From Bosea vestrisii (lineage in GTDB: Bacteria; Pseudomonadota; Alphaproteobacteria; Rhizobiales; Beijerinckiaceae), in NCBI RefSeq assembly GCF_030144325.1, contig NZ_CP126307.1:4182001-4246000 (forward strand): 64,000 nucleotides of DNA, written 5' to 3'. The translations under genes and the position numbers were made by a program. The notes below the pieces were generated by a model. It was not told the origin of the DNA. It saw only the letters and a list, made by a program, of their open reading frames with translations, and searched no databases. Below, piece after piece: positions 26,406 to 35,143 of this stretch (its first letter is position 1; every line of letters starts with the position of its first letter).

Positions 26406-27149
26406 TCACCCATTCCGCAATCGCGCAGAGGGGCGATTGATCCGGTCAATCACCGCGTCCTGAGCTGGTTCGCTGTCATGTGGGTACTCGCGGGCATAAC
26501 ACCACAGGACGACCGCATCCCTCTCGCTTTGCGAAATGCAGGCATGAGCCATCCTGCTGTCGAAATGACTGCTGTCGCCCTCTGACAGGATAAAAGGCTC
26601 GTAAGCGTCCGTAAAAACTTTGACTGAACCTGAAAGAACATAAATAAACTCTTCGCCCTCGTGGCTATAAAGTTCGCCAAATCGAGTTATGTCGTGGCAT
26701 TTGAGCGTCGCTTTTACTGAAAGGAACCGCTTCTGCGAAAGATCTGAGCATAAGAGTTCGTAATCATAATTTTCATTATTAATATGAGGCCCGGATGACT
26801 TGCGAGTGACACTTTTCCGGCCTGAGTGCTGACGAGGTGCCGGGTTGGAAAACAAGAATGAAACATCAACCCCCAGCCCATCGGCGAGGCGGATCAAGTT
26901 GTCGTATGTTGGAGAGTTTTGAGAATTTTCGATCTTTGACAGCGTCGAAATTGCTAATCCCGACGCATCGGAGACCTGTTGGAGTGTAAGATTCATTTCA
27001 GAACGGAGCTGGCGTACGCGGGGCCCGAACTCAATGTCCCTCCGACGGGAGGTCGCCTTGGTACGTTTTGCCTGCATCATCGCCTTGAAAGCTCGCTTCG
27101 GGACACCTTCGATATGACGAAGAGCAATGTTGTCAACCTCCTTGGACAC
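26406..27149 (-). CDS. XRE-family regulator with C-terminal cupin domain
   Basis: 247 aa if the GTG at 27149 is used; ATG 27080 (MMQAKRTKATSRRR) is an alternative with a weak site. The HTH is VRQLRSEMNLTLQQVSDASG, continuing LAISTLSKIENSQNSPTYDN. The cupin domain follows (SHEGEEFIYVLSGSVKVFTD, LSEGDSSHFDSRMAHAC). This two-domain type senses small metabolites and often represses amino-acid, polyamine or ethanolamine catabolism (PuuR-like). It most likely regulates the adjacent minus-strand gene remnants and cyclodeaminase. AT-rich stretches set it apart from neighbours. Confidence 0.88.
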   Translation of the reverse strand: MSKEVDNIALRHIEGVPKRAFKAMMQAKRTKATSRRRDIEFGPRVRQLRSEMNLTLQQVSDASGLAISTLSKIENSQNSPTYDNLIRLADGLGVDVSFLFSNPAPRQHSGRKSVTRKSSGPHINNENYDYELLCSDLSQKRFLSVKATLKCHDITRFGELYSHEGEEFIYVLSGSVKVFTDAYEPFILSEGDSSHFDSRMAHACISQSERDAVVLWCYAREYPHDSEPAQDAVIDRINRPSARLRNG

Positions 27150-27198
27150 CTGCTCGCAACATGCTGACCAGTTTTCATATTGGAAAAATAGTGACGGA

Positions 27199-27296
27199 AT
27201 GCAAGCGATCGATGCCGATGTTGTGGTGGTTGGTACCGGCGTAGTCGGTTGCGCGATCGCCCACTACCTGCTGGATGAGTCTGACAGAACTGGAGA
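27199..27296 (+). pseudogene. FAD-dependent oxidoreductase N-terminal fragment
   Basis: ATG 27199 after AGTGACGGA opens MQAIDADVVVVGTGVVGCAI then AHYLLDESDRTG. This is the FAD-binding beta-alpha-beta unit and closely parallels the DAO genes in this window. Similarity stops abruptly near 27296, after about 32 residues, where the convergent LysR gene takes over. It is the stub of a third DAO copy. Confidence 0.65.
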
Positions 27297-27369
27297 ACGG
27301 TCGACCGCCGGTTATACCTGCTGCGACAAGGCCCTCCTCAGCGATCTGTCGCGCGAAAGATGGCCACAA

Positions 27370-28281
27370 CTATCGCGCGGTGCGACAAAGGTCCCATGTT
27401 TCGGCAGCGGTTCTTCGTATCTCATCGGCGAGCTGCTCGACGATGCGTGAGCGCGACTGCCAAACCGGATAGAGAAAGGCATATCTGATAGGAAAGACAG
27501 GTCGAAAGGGACGCAAAACGAGTCCCGGAACGCCACTCGATCGTGCGACAAACGGATCTGACAAGCTGCATCCGAGGCCGCGCGCAACAAGTTGACAGGC
27601 GATGACGCCGTTGGTGGCCTCAAAGTGAACTTTGAGTGACTTGCCGCTCTCCCGGCACAGCCGCTCAAGATACTGGCGGATGATCGATCGCGGGTGCGTG
27701 ACGATAATCTCGGTCTCGACCAATTCCTCGAACTCTACGACGTCGTTCTTGGCGAGAGGATGATTGGGAAGCATTGCGACCACTGCCTCCACGCTCTGAA
27801 ACTCTTCCGTCTCGAAGGCGGGATGAGACAGGGGCAGAATCGTGATGCCAAGGTCGAAGGTTTCCTGGCCGACCCACGTCTCAATATCGAGGCGAACGCG
27901 CGACTCGATCGAGGCCGTGAAATGACTCGACCGCCCGACGAGCGCCGCTATCGCATCCATGACGATCGCATTGGCGATGAAGGGTGCGGTCAGGACCCTC
28001 ACATGCTCGCGGCCGCCGCGCCGCATTTGGGTGGCGTAGCGTTGCAGCCCGTCATGCCCGATTAACACGCGTTCGACCTGCGTGTAAAATTCCCGGCCTT
28101 CGCGGGTAAGGGTCAGCGGGCGGCTGTTGCGCCCGAAAAGCGCAAATCCGACCTCTTCTTCGAGAGCTGTCAGTAGCCTGCCGACCTGGGGCTGGGTTCG
28201 GCCAAGCCGCTCGGCCGCCTGGGATACCGATCCCGTCTCGACGAAGGCACGAAGCGCTTCAAGACCGCGATGGCTTGGCAT
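27370..28281 (-). CDS. LysR-family transcription regulator
   Basis: 303 aa, intact. HTH: GLEALRAFVETGSVSQAAER, LGRTQPQVGRLLTALEEEVG, FALFGRNSRPLTLTREG. The effector domain begins HVRVLTAPFIANAIVMDAIA. The variant TQPQVGR (instead of TQPAVSR) is seen in a subset that includes dipeptide/transport regulators. It is divergent from the CocE-type hydrolase and ABC genes beginning at 28406, which it probably controls; the 124-base gap carries AT-rich promoter-like sequence. Confidence 0.92.
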   Translation of the reverse strand: MPSHRGLEALRAFVETGSVSQAAERLGRTQPQVGRLLTALEEEVGFALFGRNSRPLTLTREGREFYTQVERVLIGHDGLQRYATQMRRGGREHVRVLTAPFIANAIVMDAIAALVGRSSHFTASIESRVRLDIETWVGQETFDLGITILPLSHPAFETEEFQSVEAVVAMLPNHPLAKNDVVEFEELVETEIIVTHPRSIIRQYLERLCRESGKSLKVHFEATNGVIACQLVARGLGCSLSDPFVARSSGVPGLVLRPFRPVFPIRYAFLYPVWQSRSRIVEQLADEIRRTAAETWDLCRTAR

Positions 28282-28405
28282 GGAGCGTCCTTATGTGCGT
28301 TTTCCGTACCTTAAATAACAAAATAAGCATTTGACGCATAGTGGGTCGAGGGCAATGCTCTCAGCCAAGAAGTTCGGCGCCGTTAAAGGCGACTGAGGGG
28401 ATAAT

Positions 28406-30250
28406 ATGAACGCTTTCGACGTATCGCGCCGGGCTTGGCGTGTGTCACCGGACGAGTATGTTGCAGGTCGTTCCGCCGATTTTCAGCGGACCGATCCGGT
28501 TTCGCAATATGTCGGCATGCGCGACGGCTGCAGACTCGCTGTCGATGTCTATCTGCCGGGTTCAGCCCCTAATGTGGCAGCGGCCGGGCCTTTTCCGACG
28601 ATTGCTCTGTTCACTCCCTACTACCGCCGTTTCAAGCTGCGTCCGGGCAGCTCGGCGGAAGGCAATCCAAACACGGGCAAGTTCCGGGACTTCTTCGTGC
28701 CGCGCGGCTATGCCGTCGTTGTCATTGACGTTCGTGGCACTGGCGCCAGCTTCGGTACCCGGGACAGCTTCCGTTCGCCTATGGAACGGGAAGACAGCCG
28801 TGAGATTACCGATTGGATCGTCGATCAGCCTTGGTCGAACGGCATCGTCGGCTCATCCGGCGTCTCTTACCTTGGAGCGGCCGCCGATTTTCTAGCCAGC
28901 ACCGGTCATCCTGCCGTCAAGGCAATCGCTCCGCTGTTCTCGGTCTGGGACACCTATGCGGACAACTACTTCCCTGGCGGGATCCAGTTGACGAAGCTGA
29001 CCCAGCTCTACGACGATCTGATGATCGCCATGGATCACGACCGGCGCGATATCCTCAAGCAGTTCTCGTATTTCAACAATCCAGACCTTGAAGGCCCCCA
29101 GCCCGTCGACGACGACCTGGACGGCGTTCTCCTCCAAGCGGCCATCAAGGAACATCTGGGAAATTTCCGCCAGACAGAGTTCATGCCCGAATTCAAGTTC
29201 CGTGAGGAGGGGCTTGCCTACGACTCCGGCTTCAGCTCGGCTTCGTTCAGCCCCTATTCTGTCTTCGCGGGCATCAAGCCCGATGTCGCAATCCTCTCCG
29301 TTTCCGGCTGGCGTGACGGGGCCGGTTACATGAACGGGGCGATCTCCCGTTTCCTGACGCTGAAGGACAATCCGAGCCATCTTCTGCTGGGGCCCTGGGA
29401 TCACGGCGCGCGCATCGATGTTTCACCCTGGCGCACCACGGTCGAGGCGGATTTTCCGCTGCTCGGCGAGATCCTGCGCTTCTTCGACACCTACCTCTTG
29501 GGCCATGACACCGGCCTGCGCGAGGAAGCTCCGGTTCACTACTTTTCGATGCATGACGAGCGCTGGCGGGCGAGCGCCGCGTGGCCGCCGATCGATACCG
29601 GATTCACCTTCTTTCTCGGGTCGAAGAATGAGCTCCACGATATGGTGGGGCCGGCGGGAGCGGATGCCTACAAGGTCGATTTCTCGCTGGGTACTGGGGC
29701 GGGCACGCGCTACGAGCGCATCGCCGGCATCGACAGCCGAACCTACTATCAGGACTGGCAGGGCCGGACCGGGCGGATGCTCAGCTACACCTCCCAGCCT
29801 CTGGCGCATGGTGCCGAACTGGCTGGCCATGGTCTTGCAGATCTCTGGGTATCTTCGAGCGAGCTCGACGCGGCGCTTTTCGTCTATCTCAGCGAAATCG
29901 AGGCGGATGGAACCGAACGCTACGTTACCGAAGGCCTGCTGCGTGCGCTTCATCGCAAGGAGGCGCCTGCGCCTGAAAGCTATGTGACGACATGGCCGTT
30001 CCGCAGTTTCGCCCGCCCCGATGCAGCACCGCTGACCCCCGGGAAAATCGAGCGTATTCGCATCCCGTTTTTGCCCGTCGCCTGGCGGTTCGCGGCAGGC
30101 AGCCGTATCCGCGTGTCTCTCGCCGGCGCCGATGCCGACCATTGCGGGCAGGTGCCACATGGCCGGCCGCCGCTTCTGACCATCGCCTTCGGTGGCGACC
30201 ATGCCTCCACGGTCGAACTCCCTCTGGTTGTGCTGGAGGCCGGGCGATGA
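28406..30250 (+). CDS. CocE/NonD-family hydrolase (X-Pro dipeptidyl-peptidase S15 type)
   Basis: 614 aa. Alpha/beta hydrolase with VDVYLPG, IALFTPYYRR, VVIDVRGTGASFGTRDSF, nucleophile Ser in GIVGSSGVSYLGAAA, an Asp region near VSGWRDGAGYMNG, and His in LLGPWDHGAR. The C-terminal jelly-roll domain of the family follows (residues ~390-600). No signal peptide, so cytoplasmic. Known members cleave esters (cocaine esterase), N-acyl bonds or X-Pro dipeptides. It heads a unit with a polyamine-type ABC importer, suggesting that the imported compound is hydrolysed on entry. GAGGGG precedes the ATG. Confidence 0.9.
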   Translation: MNAFDVSRRAWRVSPDEYVAGRSADFQRTDPVSQYVGMRDGCRLAVDVYLPGSAPNVAAAGPFPTIALFTPYYRRFKLRPGSSAEGNPNTGKFRDFFVPRGYAVVVIDVRGTGASFGTRDSFRSPMEREDSREITDWIVDQPWSNGIVGSSGVSYLGAAADFLASTGHPAVKAIAPLFSVWDTYADNYFPGGIQLTKLTQLYDDLMIAMDHDRRDILKQFSYFNNPDLEGPQPVDDDLDGVLLQAAIKEHLGNFRQTEFMPEFKFREEGLAYDSGFSSASFSPYSVFAGIKPDVAILSVSGWRDGAGYMNGAISRFLTLKDNPSHLLLGPWDHGARIDVSPWRTTVEADFPLLGEILRFFDTYLLGHDTGLREEAPVHYFSMHDERWRASAAWPPIDTGFTFFLGSKNELHDMVGPAGADAYKVDFSLGTGAGTRYERIAGIDSRTYYQDWQGRTGRMLSYTSQPLAHGAELAGHGLADLWVSSSELDAALFVYLSEIEADGTERYVTEGLLRALHRKEAPAPESYVTTWPFRSFARPDAAPLTPGKIERIRIPFLPVAWRFAAGSRIRVSLAGADADHCGQVPHGRPPLLTIAFGGDHASTVELPLVVLEAGR

Positions 30251-30777
30251 TGGCCGTGCCGCCGCAAGACGGCGATATGGTCGCCAAGTTTTCGTTGCTG
30301 ACCCAGTCGCTTGCAGAAGCGGACCAGCCGATAGCCGTGCTGAGAGCGCTCGATCAGGCGCTCGCTGATACGGTGGGCCACCGTCTTTTCACCGCCTTGC
30401 TCTACGAGCCGGCGGCAAAGTCTGCCAAACGCCTCTACAGCAGCGATCCGGATCTTTATTCGGCCCAGCGGTCGAAGGCGTTTGAGGATGCGCCGACCAT
30501 GAAACGGGTCTATGAGACCGGCCGGCCCCATCTGGCCAATACGCCCGGCGATATCGAGCGGGACTTTCCCGATCACGAGACCATTTTTGCCCGTGGCTGC
30601 GGCAGCATTCTGAACATGCCAGTGCGCTGGCAGGGCAGGGTGCTCGGGCAGATCAACCTGCTGCACCGATCCGGCCATTTTCAGGATGCACACCTGCCGA
30701 TCGTTGAGGTGATGGCGCAGATCGTGGTGCCAGCCTTCATCGTTTCGGCCGAGGCGAGCGTCGAGGTTTGTCGATGA
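30247..30777 (+). CDS. GAF-domain protein
   Basis: 176 aa, ATG overlapping the hydrolase stop (ATGATG). A single GAF-like domain spans about residues 15-165: FSLLTQSLAEADQPIAVLRA, TALLYEPAAKSAKRLYSSD, CGSILNMPVRWQGRVLGQIN, LLHRSGHFQDAHLP. There is no output domain (no HTH, GGDEF or kinase). Its stop overlaps the permease start, so it is translationally coupled inside a transport operon. Possible roles: ligand sensor for transporter activity, or a free-standing small-molecule-binding protein. Confidence 0.75.
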   Translation: MMAVPPQDGDMVAKFSLLTQSLAEADQPIAVLRALDQALADTVGHRLFTALLYEPAAKSAKRLYSSDPDLYSAQRSKAFEDAPTMKRVYETGRPHLANTPGDIERDFPDHETIFARGCGSILNMPVRWQGRVLGQINLLHRSGHFQDAHLPIVEVMAQIVVPAFIVSAEASVEVCR

Positions 30778-31574
30778 CCCCGACGCGCCTGGCTTACCGC
30801 ACGAGCGTCGCTGTGACCTATGTGCTGATGCTTGTGCCTGTCGTCATGGTCATTGTGACCAGCTTTTTTCAGGATGAGATTGTTTCCTTCCCACCGAGTG
30901 GGTTGACGCTGCAGTGGTACGAGAACGCCTGGGCCAGGCGTGAATTCGCAGCAGGCTTTCTTGTCAGCATACAGGTCTCCCTGCTCGCAACCGCGATCGG
31001 CGTCCCGTTAGGGACGGCGGCGGCGCTTGCCTTGGCGCGCAGCCGCATACCGGCCAAGAGCGCCATCACCACTCTCCTGCTGGGCCCGCTCGCCGTCCCC
31101 GGCGTCGTCGCGGGAACGGCGCTCTATTTGTTCTATCTACGTGTCGAGAACAGCCTCGATCTGGACGTCGTCGGCACTTTGCCCGGCCTCGTCGGCGCGC
31201 ATGCGCTTCTGACGATCCCTTGGACAGTGCGCGTTGTTTCAGCGAGCCTGCAAGGCATGGACGGCTCCGTAGAGGAGGCTGCTGCCAATCTTGGAGCGCG
31301 TCCCTGGACGATTTTCAGGCGCGTTACGATGCCCATGTTGCGGCCGGGCGTGGTCGCTGCCTCCATGTTCTCGTTCATCCAGAGCTTCGAGAACCTGGAA
31401 CTGACGCTGCTTCTGGTCGGCCCAGGCAAAACGACACTGCCGGTCGCGATGCTGAACTATCTCGAATTCCGCATGGATCCGACGCTGGCCGCTGTCGCGA
31501 CGATCCAGATCCTTATTGTCGCGGCGCTGATGCTCGTCACTGACCGCTTCGTGAAACTTTCGCGCGTCGTCTGA
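30774..31574 (+). CDS. ABC transporter permease, PotC-like (polyamine/putative amine type)
   Basis: 266 aa, about six transmembrane helices (first: VAVTYVLMLVPVVMVIVTSF). The EAA loop that docks the ATPase is VEEAAANLGARPWTIFRRVT. IPWTVRVVSASLQ and the TLPVAMLNYLEFRMDP tail are typical of PotC-like permeases. ATG overlaps the GAF gene stop. With the PotB-like permease at 33714, it forms the membrane channel. Confidence 0.92.
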   Translation: MTPTRLAYRTSVAVTYVLMLVPVVMVIVTSFFQDEIVSFPPSGLTLQWYENAWARREFAAGFLVSIQVSLLATAIGVPLGTAAALALARSRIPAKSAITTLLLGPLAVPGVVAGTALYLFYLRVENSLDLDVVGTLPGLVGAHALLTIPWTVRVVSASLQGMDGSVEEAAANLGARPWTIFRRVTMPMLRPGVVAASMFSFIQSFENLELTLLLVGPGKTTLPVAMLNYLEFRMDPTLAAVATIQILIVAALMLVTDRFVKLSRVV

Positions 31575-31597
31575 GCGGCGCGAGGAGAAACGACATC

Positions 31598-32647
31598 ATG
31601 AGCACGCTCGTCCTTGAAGGGCTCCGGAAGGAATACGGATCGGCGCTCGCAGTCGACCGTGTCGATATCGATGTGAAGGAGGGCGAGCTCGTCTCGCTGC
31701 TCGGCCCGTCAGGCTGCGGCAAGACGACAACGCTGCGTATGGTCGCGGGTTTCATCGAGCCGACAGCCGGCCGCATTCTCATCGGCGGGCAGGATGTTAC
31801 GAAGACACCAGCCTACGCTCGCGAGACCGGGATGGTGTTCCAATCCTACGCACTGTTTCCCCATATGAGCGTCGCCGAGAATGTCGGCTTCGGCCTGGAA
31901 ATGCGCAAGGTCAGCCGGGCGGAGCGTGATGAGCGCGTCGCGGAAGCGCTCAAGCTCGTCCGGCTGGGCCATTTGGCGGACAGACTGCCGCGCCAGCTCT
32001 CGGGCGGCCAACAGCAGCGCGTGGCACTTGCTCGCGCGCTCGTCGTCAAGCCGGCGGTATTCCTGTTGGACGAGCCGCTGTCCAATCTCGATGCGAAGCT
32101 GCGCGCCGACGTGCGTGGCGAAATTCGTGCTTTGCAGCAGCGTCTTGGCCTGACCACGTTGATGGTCACGCACGATCAGGACGAGGCACTGACCATGTCG
32201 GATCGTCTGGTCGTCATGGAGGGCGGCCGCGTGCGCCAGATCGGCTCGGCGGAGGAGCTTTACGAAAACCCGGCCGACGCCTTCGTCGCTGATTTTGTCG
32301 GGCGGTGCAACATCGTCAGCGGCACGGTCGAGGGTGCTGCGCTGCGCTGCCAAGGCGGCAATCTGTTGCCTTGCAATATCGAGGGTGCACGGAAGGACGC
32401 CTGCGTTCTGACTTTGCGGCCCGAACGTATCCTTCTGCGGCCCGGCTCGGCGGGAGGCATGCCTGCGCGCGTCCTGGCGGTTCTCTATCTCGGCGCTCAG
32501 ACCGAATATCGGCTGGATCTCGACGGCACCATCCTGACGGCCATTCGCGCGACGCCGCCTGAAAGCGACGTCTTACGTCGGCTCAAGACCGGAGACACGG
32601 TCGATGTGAGCTGGGATCCCGCTACGGCGAGACTGCTTCCAGCCTGA
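31598..32647 (+). CDS. ABC transporter ATPase, PotA-like
   Basis: 349 aa. Walker A GPSGCGKTTTLRM, signature QLSGGQQQRVALARAL, Walker B VFLLDEPLSNLDAKL, switch His in MVTHDQDEALTMSDR. The C-terminal TOBE domain runs from about residue 270 and includes LRPERILLRPG. It powers uptake by the adjacent permeases. GAGGAG precedes the ATG. Confidence 0.95.
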   Translation: MSTLVLEGLRKEYGSALAVDRVDIDVKEGELVSLLGPSGCGKTTTLRMVAGFIEPTAGRILIGGQDVTKTPAYARETGMVFQSYALFPHMSVAENVGFGLEMRKVSRAERDERVAEALKLVRLGHLADRLPRQLSGGQQQRVALARALVVKPAVFLLDEPLSNLDAKLRADVRGEIRALQQRLGLTTLMVTHDQDEALTMSDRLVVMEGGRVRQIGSAEELYENPADAFVADFVGRCNIVSGTVEGAALRCQGGNLLPCNIEGARKDACVLTLRPERILLRPGSAGGMPARVLAVLYLGAQTEYRLDLDGTILTAIRATPPESDVLRRLKTGDTVDVSWDPATARLLPA

Positions 32648-32670
32648 GATATCACACAACAAAAGGGGAT

Positions 32671-33704
32671 ATGATCATGATTGAACTGACCCGGCGCGGA
32701 TTGATCGGCGGCGCTGCCGCTACCACGCTATTGGCTCCTTGTGCGCGCGCTCAGGCCACTCAGGTCGTCGTCGGCACATGGGGCGGGGATGTCGGGGATC
32801 TCATGCGTGAGCATGTCGACCTCGCCATCATGAAGCCGCAGGGTTTCGACGTCGTGCAAGATATCTCTGCACCAACCACCCGCCGGACAAGATTGCTCGC
32901 CGAGCGCCAGAATCGGCGGGGCAGTATGGATGTCGCGGGGCTCGCCGACTTCGATATGTACGCTGTCGCACAGCAAAACACGTTGGAAGAACTCAACGAG
33001 CAAAATCTGCCGCGCTTCGCGAAAGTAATGCCCTTCCTCCGGAAAGCCTATTCCATTCCTTTCATCTATTCGGCGCATACCATCGTCTACAATGTGGACC
33101 GCGTTAAGACGCCCCCAAGTCGCTAAACGACCTCTGGGATCCCAAATATCGCGGCAAGGTCGGCCTTTCGGACTTTCTCTTTACAACCAACACAGCGTTT
33201 GCCGCGATGGCCGCCGGCGGTTCGATGACCAATTTCGAGCCGGCCAAGAAGAAGCTCATGGAGCTTCGCTCTCTCGACGCGAAGGTCTTTGCTTCAACCG
33301 AGGCGGTCGCCGCAGCGCTGAAGTCGGAGGAGATCTGGTTCACCATCATCGCGGCCGCGCGGGGCTATATGTGGCGGAAGTCCGGCATACCGCTCGGTCA
33401 TGTCATCGCCGAGGAAGGAGCCTTCCCGACCATCTACGAGGTGGCCGTTCCGCGCAACGCGCGCAGCAAACAAGGCGGGCTCAAATACCTCAGCGCCATG
33501 CTGGAACCATCGGCCCAGAACGTCTTCGCCGAGAGGATGGGTTATGTGCCGACCGTGTCGGATGCTCCGCTCGCTCCCGATCTCGACAGGCAGATCAACT
33601 TCTCCGAGGCCGACCGCGCGCGGCTCTGGGTCCCAGACTTCGCCTATCTCGCGGCGCAGCAGTCCGCGATGCTCGATTTCTGGAACAAAGACTTCAAGGG
33701 CTGA
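32671..33704 (+). pseudogene. ABC substrate-binding protein, PotD-like, single-base frameshift
   Basis: N-terminal Tat-like signal (TRRGLIGGAAATTLLAP, AQA cleavage near residue 28) and VVVGTWGGDVGDLM, the start of polyamine-type receptors. The frame ends at TPPSR; the -1 frame continues KSLNDLWDPKYRGKVGLSDF and joins the intact C-terminal lobe (NFEPAKKKLMELRSLDAKVF to FWNKDFKG). The break is in a C run (33112-33116, five where six are expected). With the base restored it is about 344 aa, equal to its paralogues at 35828 and 44632. Confidence 0.88.
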
Positions 33705-33713
33705 TCCGAGGCC

Positions 33714-34543
33714 ATGGCGCTCTTCATCCTCCCCGCCGGCTTGCTCGTTTGCGCATTGCTTGTTGTGCCGATGCTGATGATGGCCCGCATATCGCTGAAC
33801 CATTACGATCCGGCATCGCTGATGGTCGAGGCTCTGACTGCGGAAAACTACCTCCGCGCCGTTGTGGATCCCTATTATCAGCGCATTCTGCTGGTGACGC
33901 TTGGAGTAGCGCTGTCCTGTACCTTGCTGACTCTGATCCTGGCGTTTCCGGCAGCCTATTGGTTGGCGCGGATGGAAAGCAGGTGGAAAAGCATCGTCAC
34001 GATCCTGACGATGTTCCCGCTGCTGGTCGGCAATGTCGTGCGCTCGGCGGGCTGGATTGCGCTCCTGGGCAATGATGGGCTGATCAATGCGACGTTGCAG
34101 GGGATCGGATTGACGTCGGGGACGATGAAGCTGCTCTACACGCCGGGGGCTGTCGTCGTGGGCATCGTCGGCGTCGTCTTGCCTTATATGGTTTTGACGC
34201 TTTCGGCCGTGATCGAGGGTATTCCTCGTCAAATCGAGGAGGCCGCGGTCAATCTTGGCGCGAAGCCAATGACCGTTTTCCGCCGCGTCGTGCTTCCGCT
34301 CGCAACGCCCGGAGTAGTGGCGGGCAGCGTTCTGGTGTTCATTCTTTGCATGAATGCGTATGCGACGCCGGTTCTGCTGGGCGGTCCGCAGTTCCGGATG
34401 ATGGCGCCGGCGGTTTATGACCAGTTCAGCCGCGTCAGCAACTGGCCCTTTGAGCGGCGCTGGCCTTCATCCTGCTCGTTGTCACGCTTGTGATGACGCT
34501 AATCGGGAGTGCCGCGCTGGGTCGCAAATACCGCCACGCCTAG
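33714..34543 (+). pseudogene. ABC transporter permease, PotB-like, single-base frameshift near the end
   Basis: Six helices are readable; EAA loop IEEAAVNLGAKPMTVFRRVV and the conserved MNAYATPVLLGGPQFRMMAP. After SNWPF the frame is lost, but the expected last helix (GAALAFILLVVTLVMTLIG, ending GRKYRHA and TAG at 34541) is in another frame. A missing G near 34451 explains it; the homologue at 57529 reads NNWPVGAALAFFLVV at this point. Corrected length about 276 aa. It completes the importer of this unit. Confidence 0.88.
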
Positions 34544-34619
34544 CAAGGCTTTCTCTTTCGCACGCGAAAGAGAAATGGGTTCCGGTCACGAAGGAAACGG
34601 TTTCGCTATAAAAGTCTAT

Positions 34620-34649
34620 TATATCTGATTGACAATTTAGGTCGAGGTC
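34620..34649. promoter_or_regulatory. Copy 2 of the 30-base LysR-linked motif
   Basis: TATATCTGAT, T, GACAA, four bases, GGTCGAGGTC; 25 of 30 bases match 8359-8388. The nearest downstream plus-strand gene is the tautomerase at 34937, with a terminator hairpin in between. Confidence 0.45.
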
Positions 34650-34750
34650 CTCTCCAAACGGCGTTGTTATGCAATTGCACGCTTTCCAAGGACGCCTCAT
34701 CTCTCGACGGAGATGATGTTGGATGAACTTCCAAACCGTCGGCCCACACT

Positions 34751-34803
34751 TTCCAGCAGCACTTCGACCGGCGCGGTCGAAGTGCTGCTGGAAGAGGTTT
34801 TTT
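34751..34803 (+). terminator. Rho-independent terminator
   Basis: A 19-base perfect stem (34751-34769 with 34775-34793), loop GGCGC, followed after a few bases by six Ts on the plus strand. It can end the ABC importer transcript or a short transcript started near 34650. Confidence 0.8.
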
Positions 34804-34936
34804 GAGAAGTTGGATGTTCGCTTCAAGCCGATAGGATCCCGGATGACAAGGACGTCACCATTGTGACACGCTCTACATAGCGGATTTAGACGACCATTAG
34901 CGCTTTTTGCGACAGATTAATGAAAGGAAAGCCGAA

Positions 34937-35143
34937 ATGCCTACCGTAAGAGTTGAGCTGTCTCCTGGCCGAACGCGAGAGCAAAAGGACGCGTTTGTAG
35001 AAAAGGTGACGGCGCTGACCTCGGAAGTTCTGAAGTGTCCCGTCGAGTCGGTTGATGTCATGTTCATCGAGATCGATGGCTCAAACTGGGCGCGGGCCGG
35101 GAAGTATTTTTCGCCTCCGGCCACGGAGAAGCCGAAATCGTAG
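34937..35143 (+). CDS. 4-oxalocrotonate tautomerase-family protein, 68 aa
   Basis: After Met removal the chain starts with Pro (MPTVRVELSPGRTREQKDAF), the catalytic base of this superfamily. A helix LVEKVTALTSEVL-like segment and SVDVMFIEIDGSNWARAGKY follow, as in 62-70-residue monomers that assemble into hexamers. GAAAGGAAAGCC precedes the ATG. Known members interconvert enol and keto acids or dehalogenate. It is isolated, behind a terminator and the repeated LysR-linked motif. Confidence 0.85.
   Translation: MPTVRVELSPGRTREQKDAFVEKVTALTSEVLKCPVESVDVMFIEIDGSNWARAGKYFSPPATEKPKS

Larger units (their letters stand above)
34544..34936. other. Non-coding gap holding a repeated motif and a terminator
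   Basis: No convincing gene. It contains the second copy of the 30-base LysR-linked motif (34620-34649) and a strong hairpin with a T run (34751-34803). Small open frames here lack ribosome sites and family features. Confidence 0.6.
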
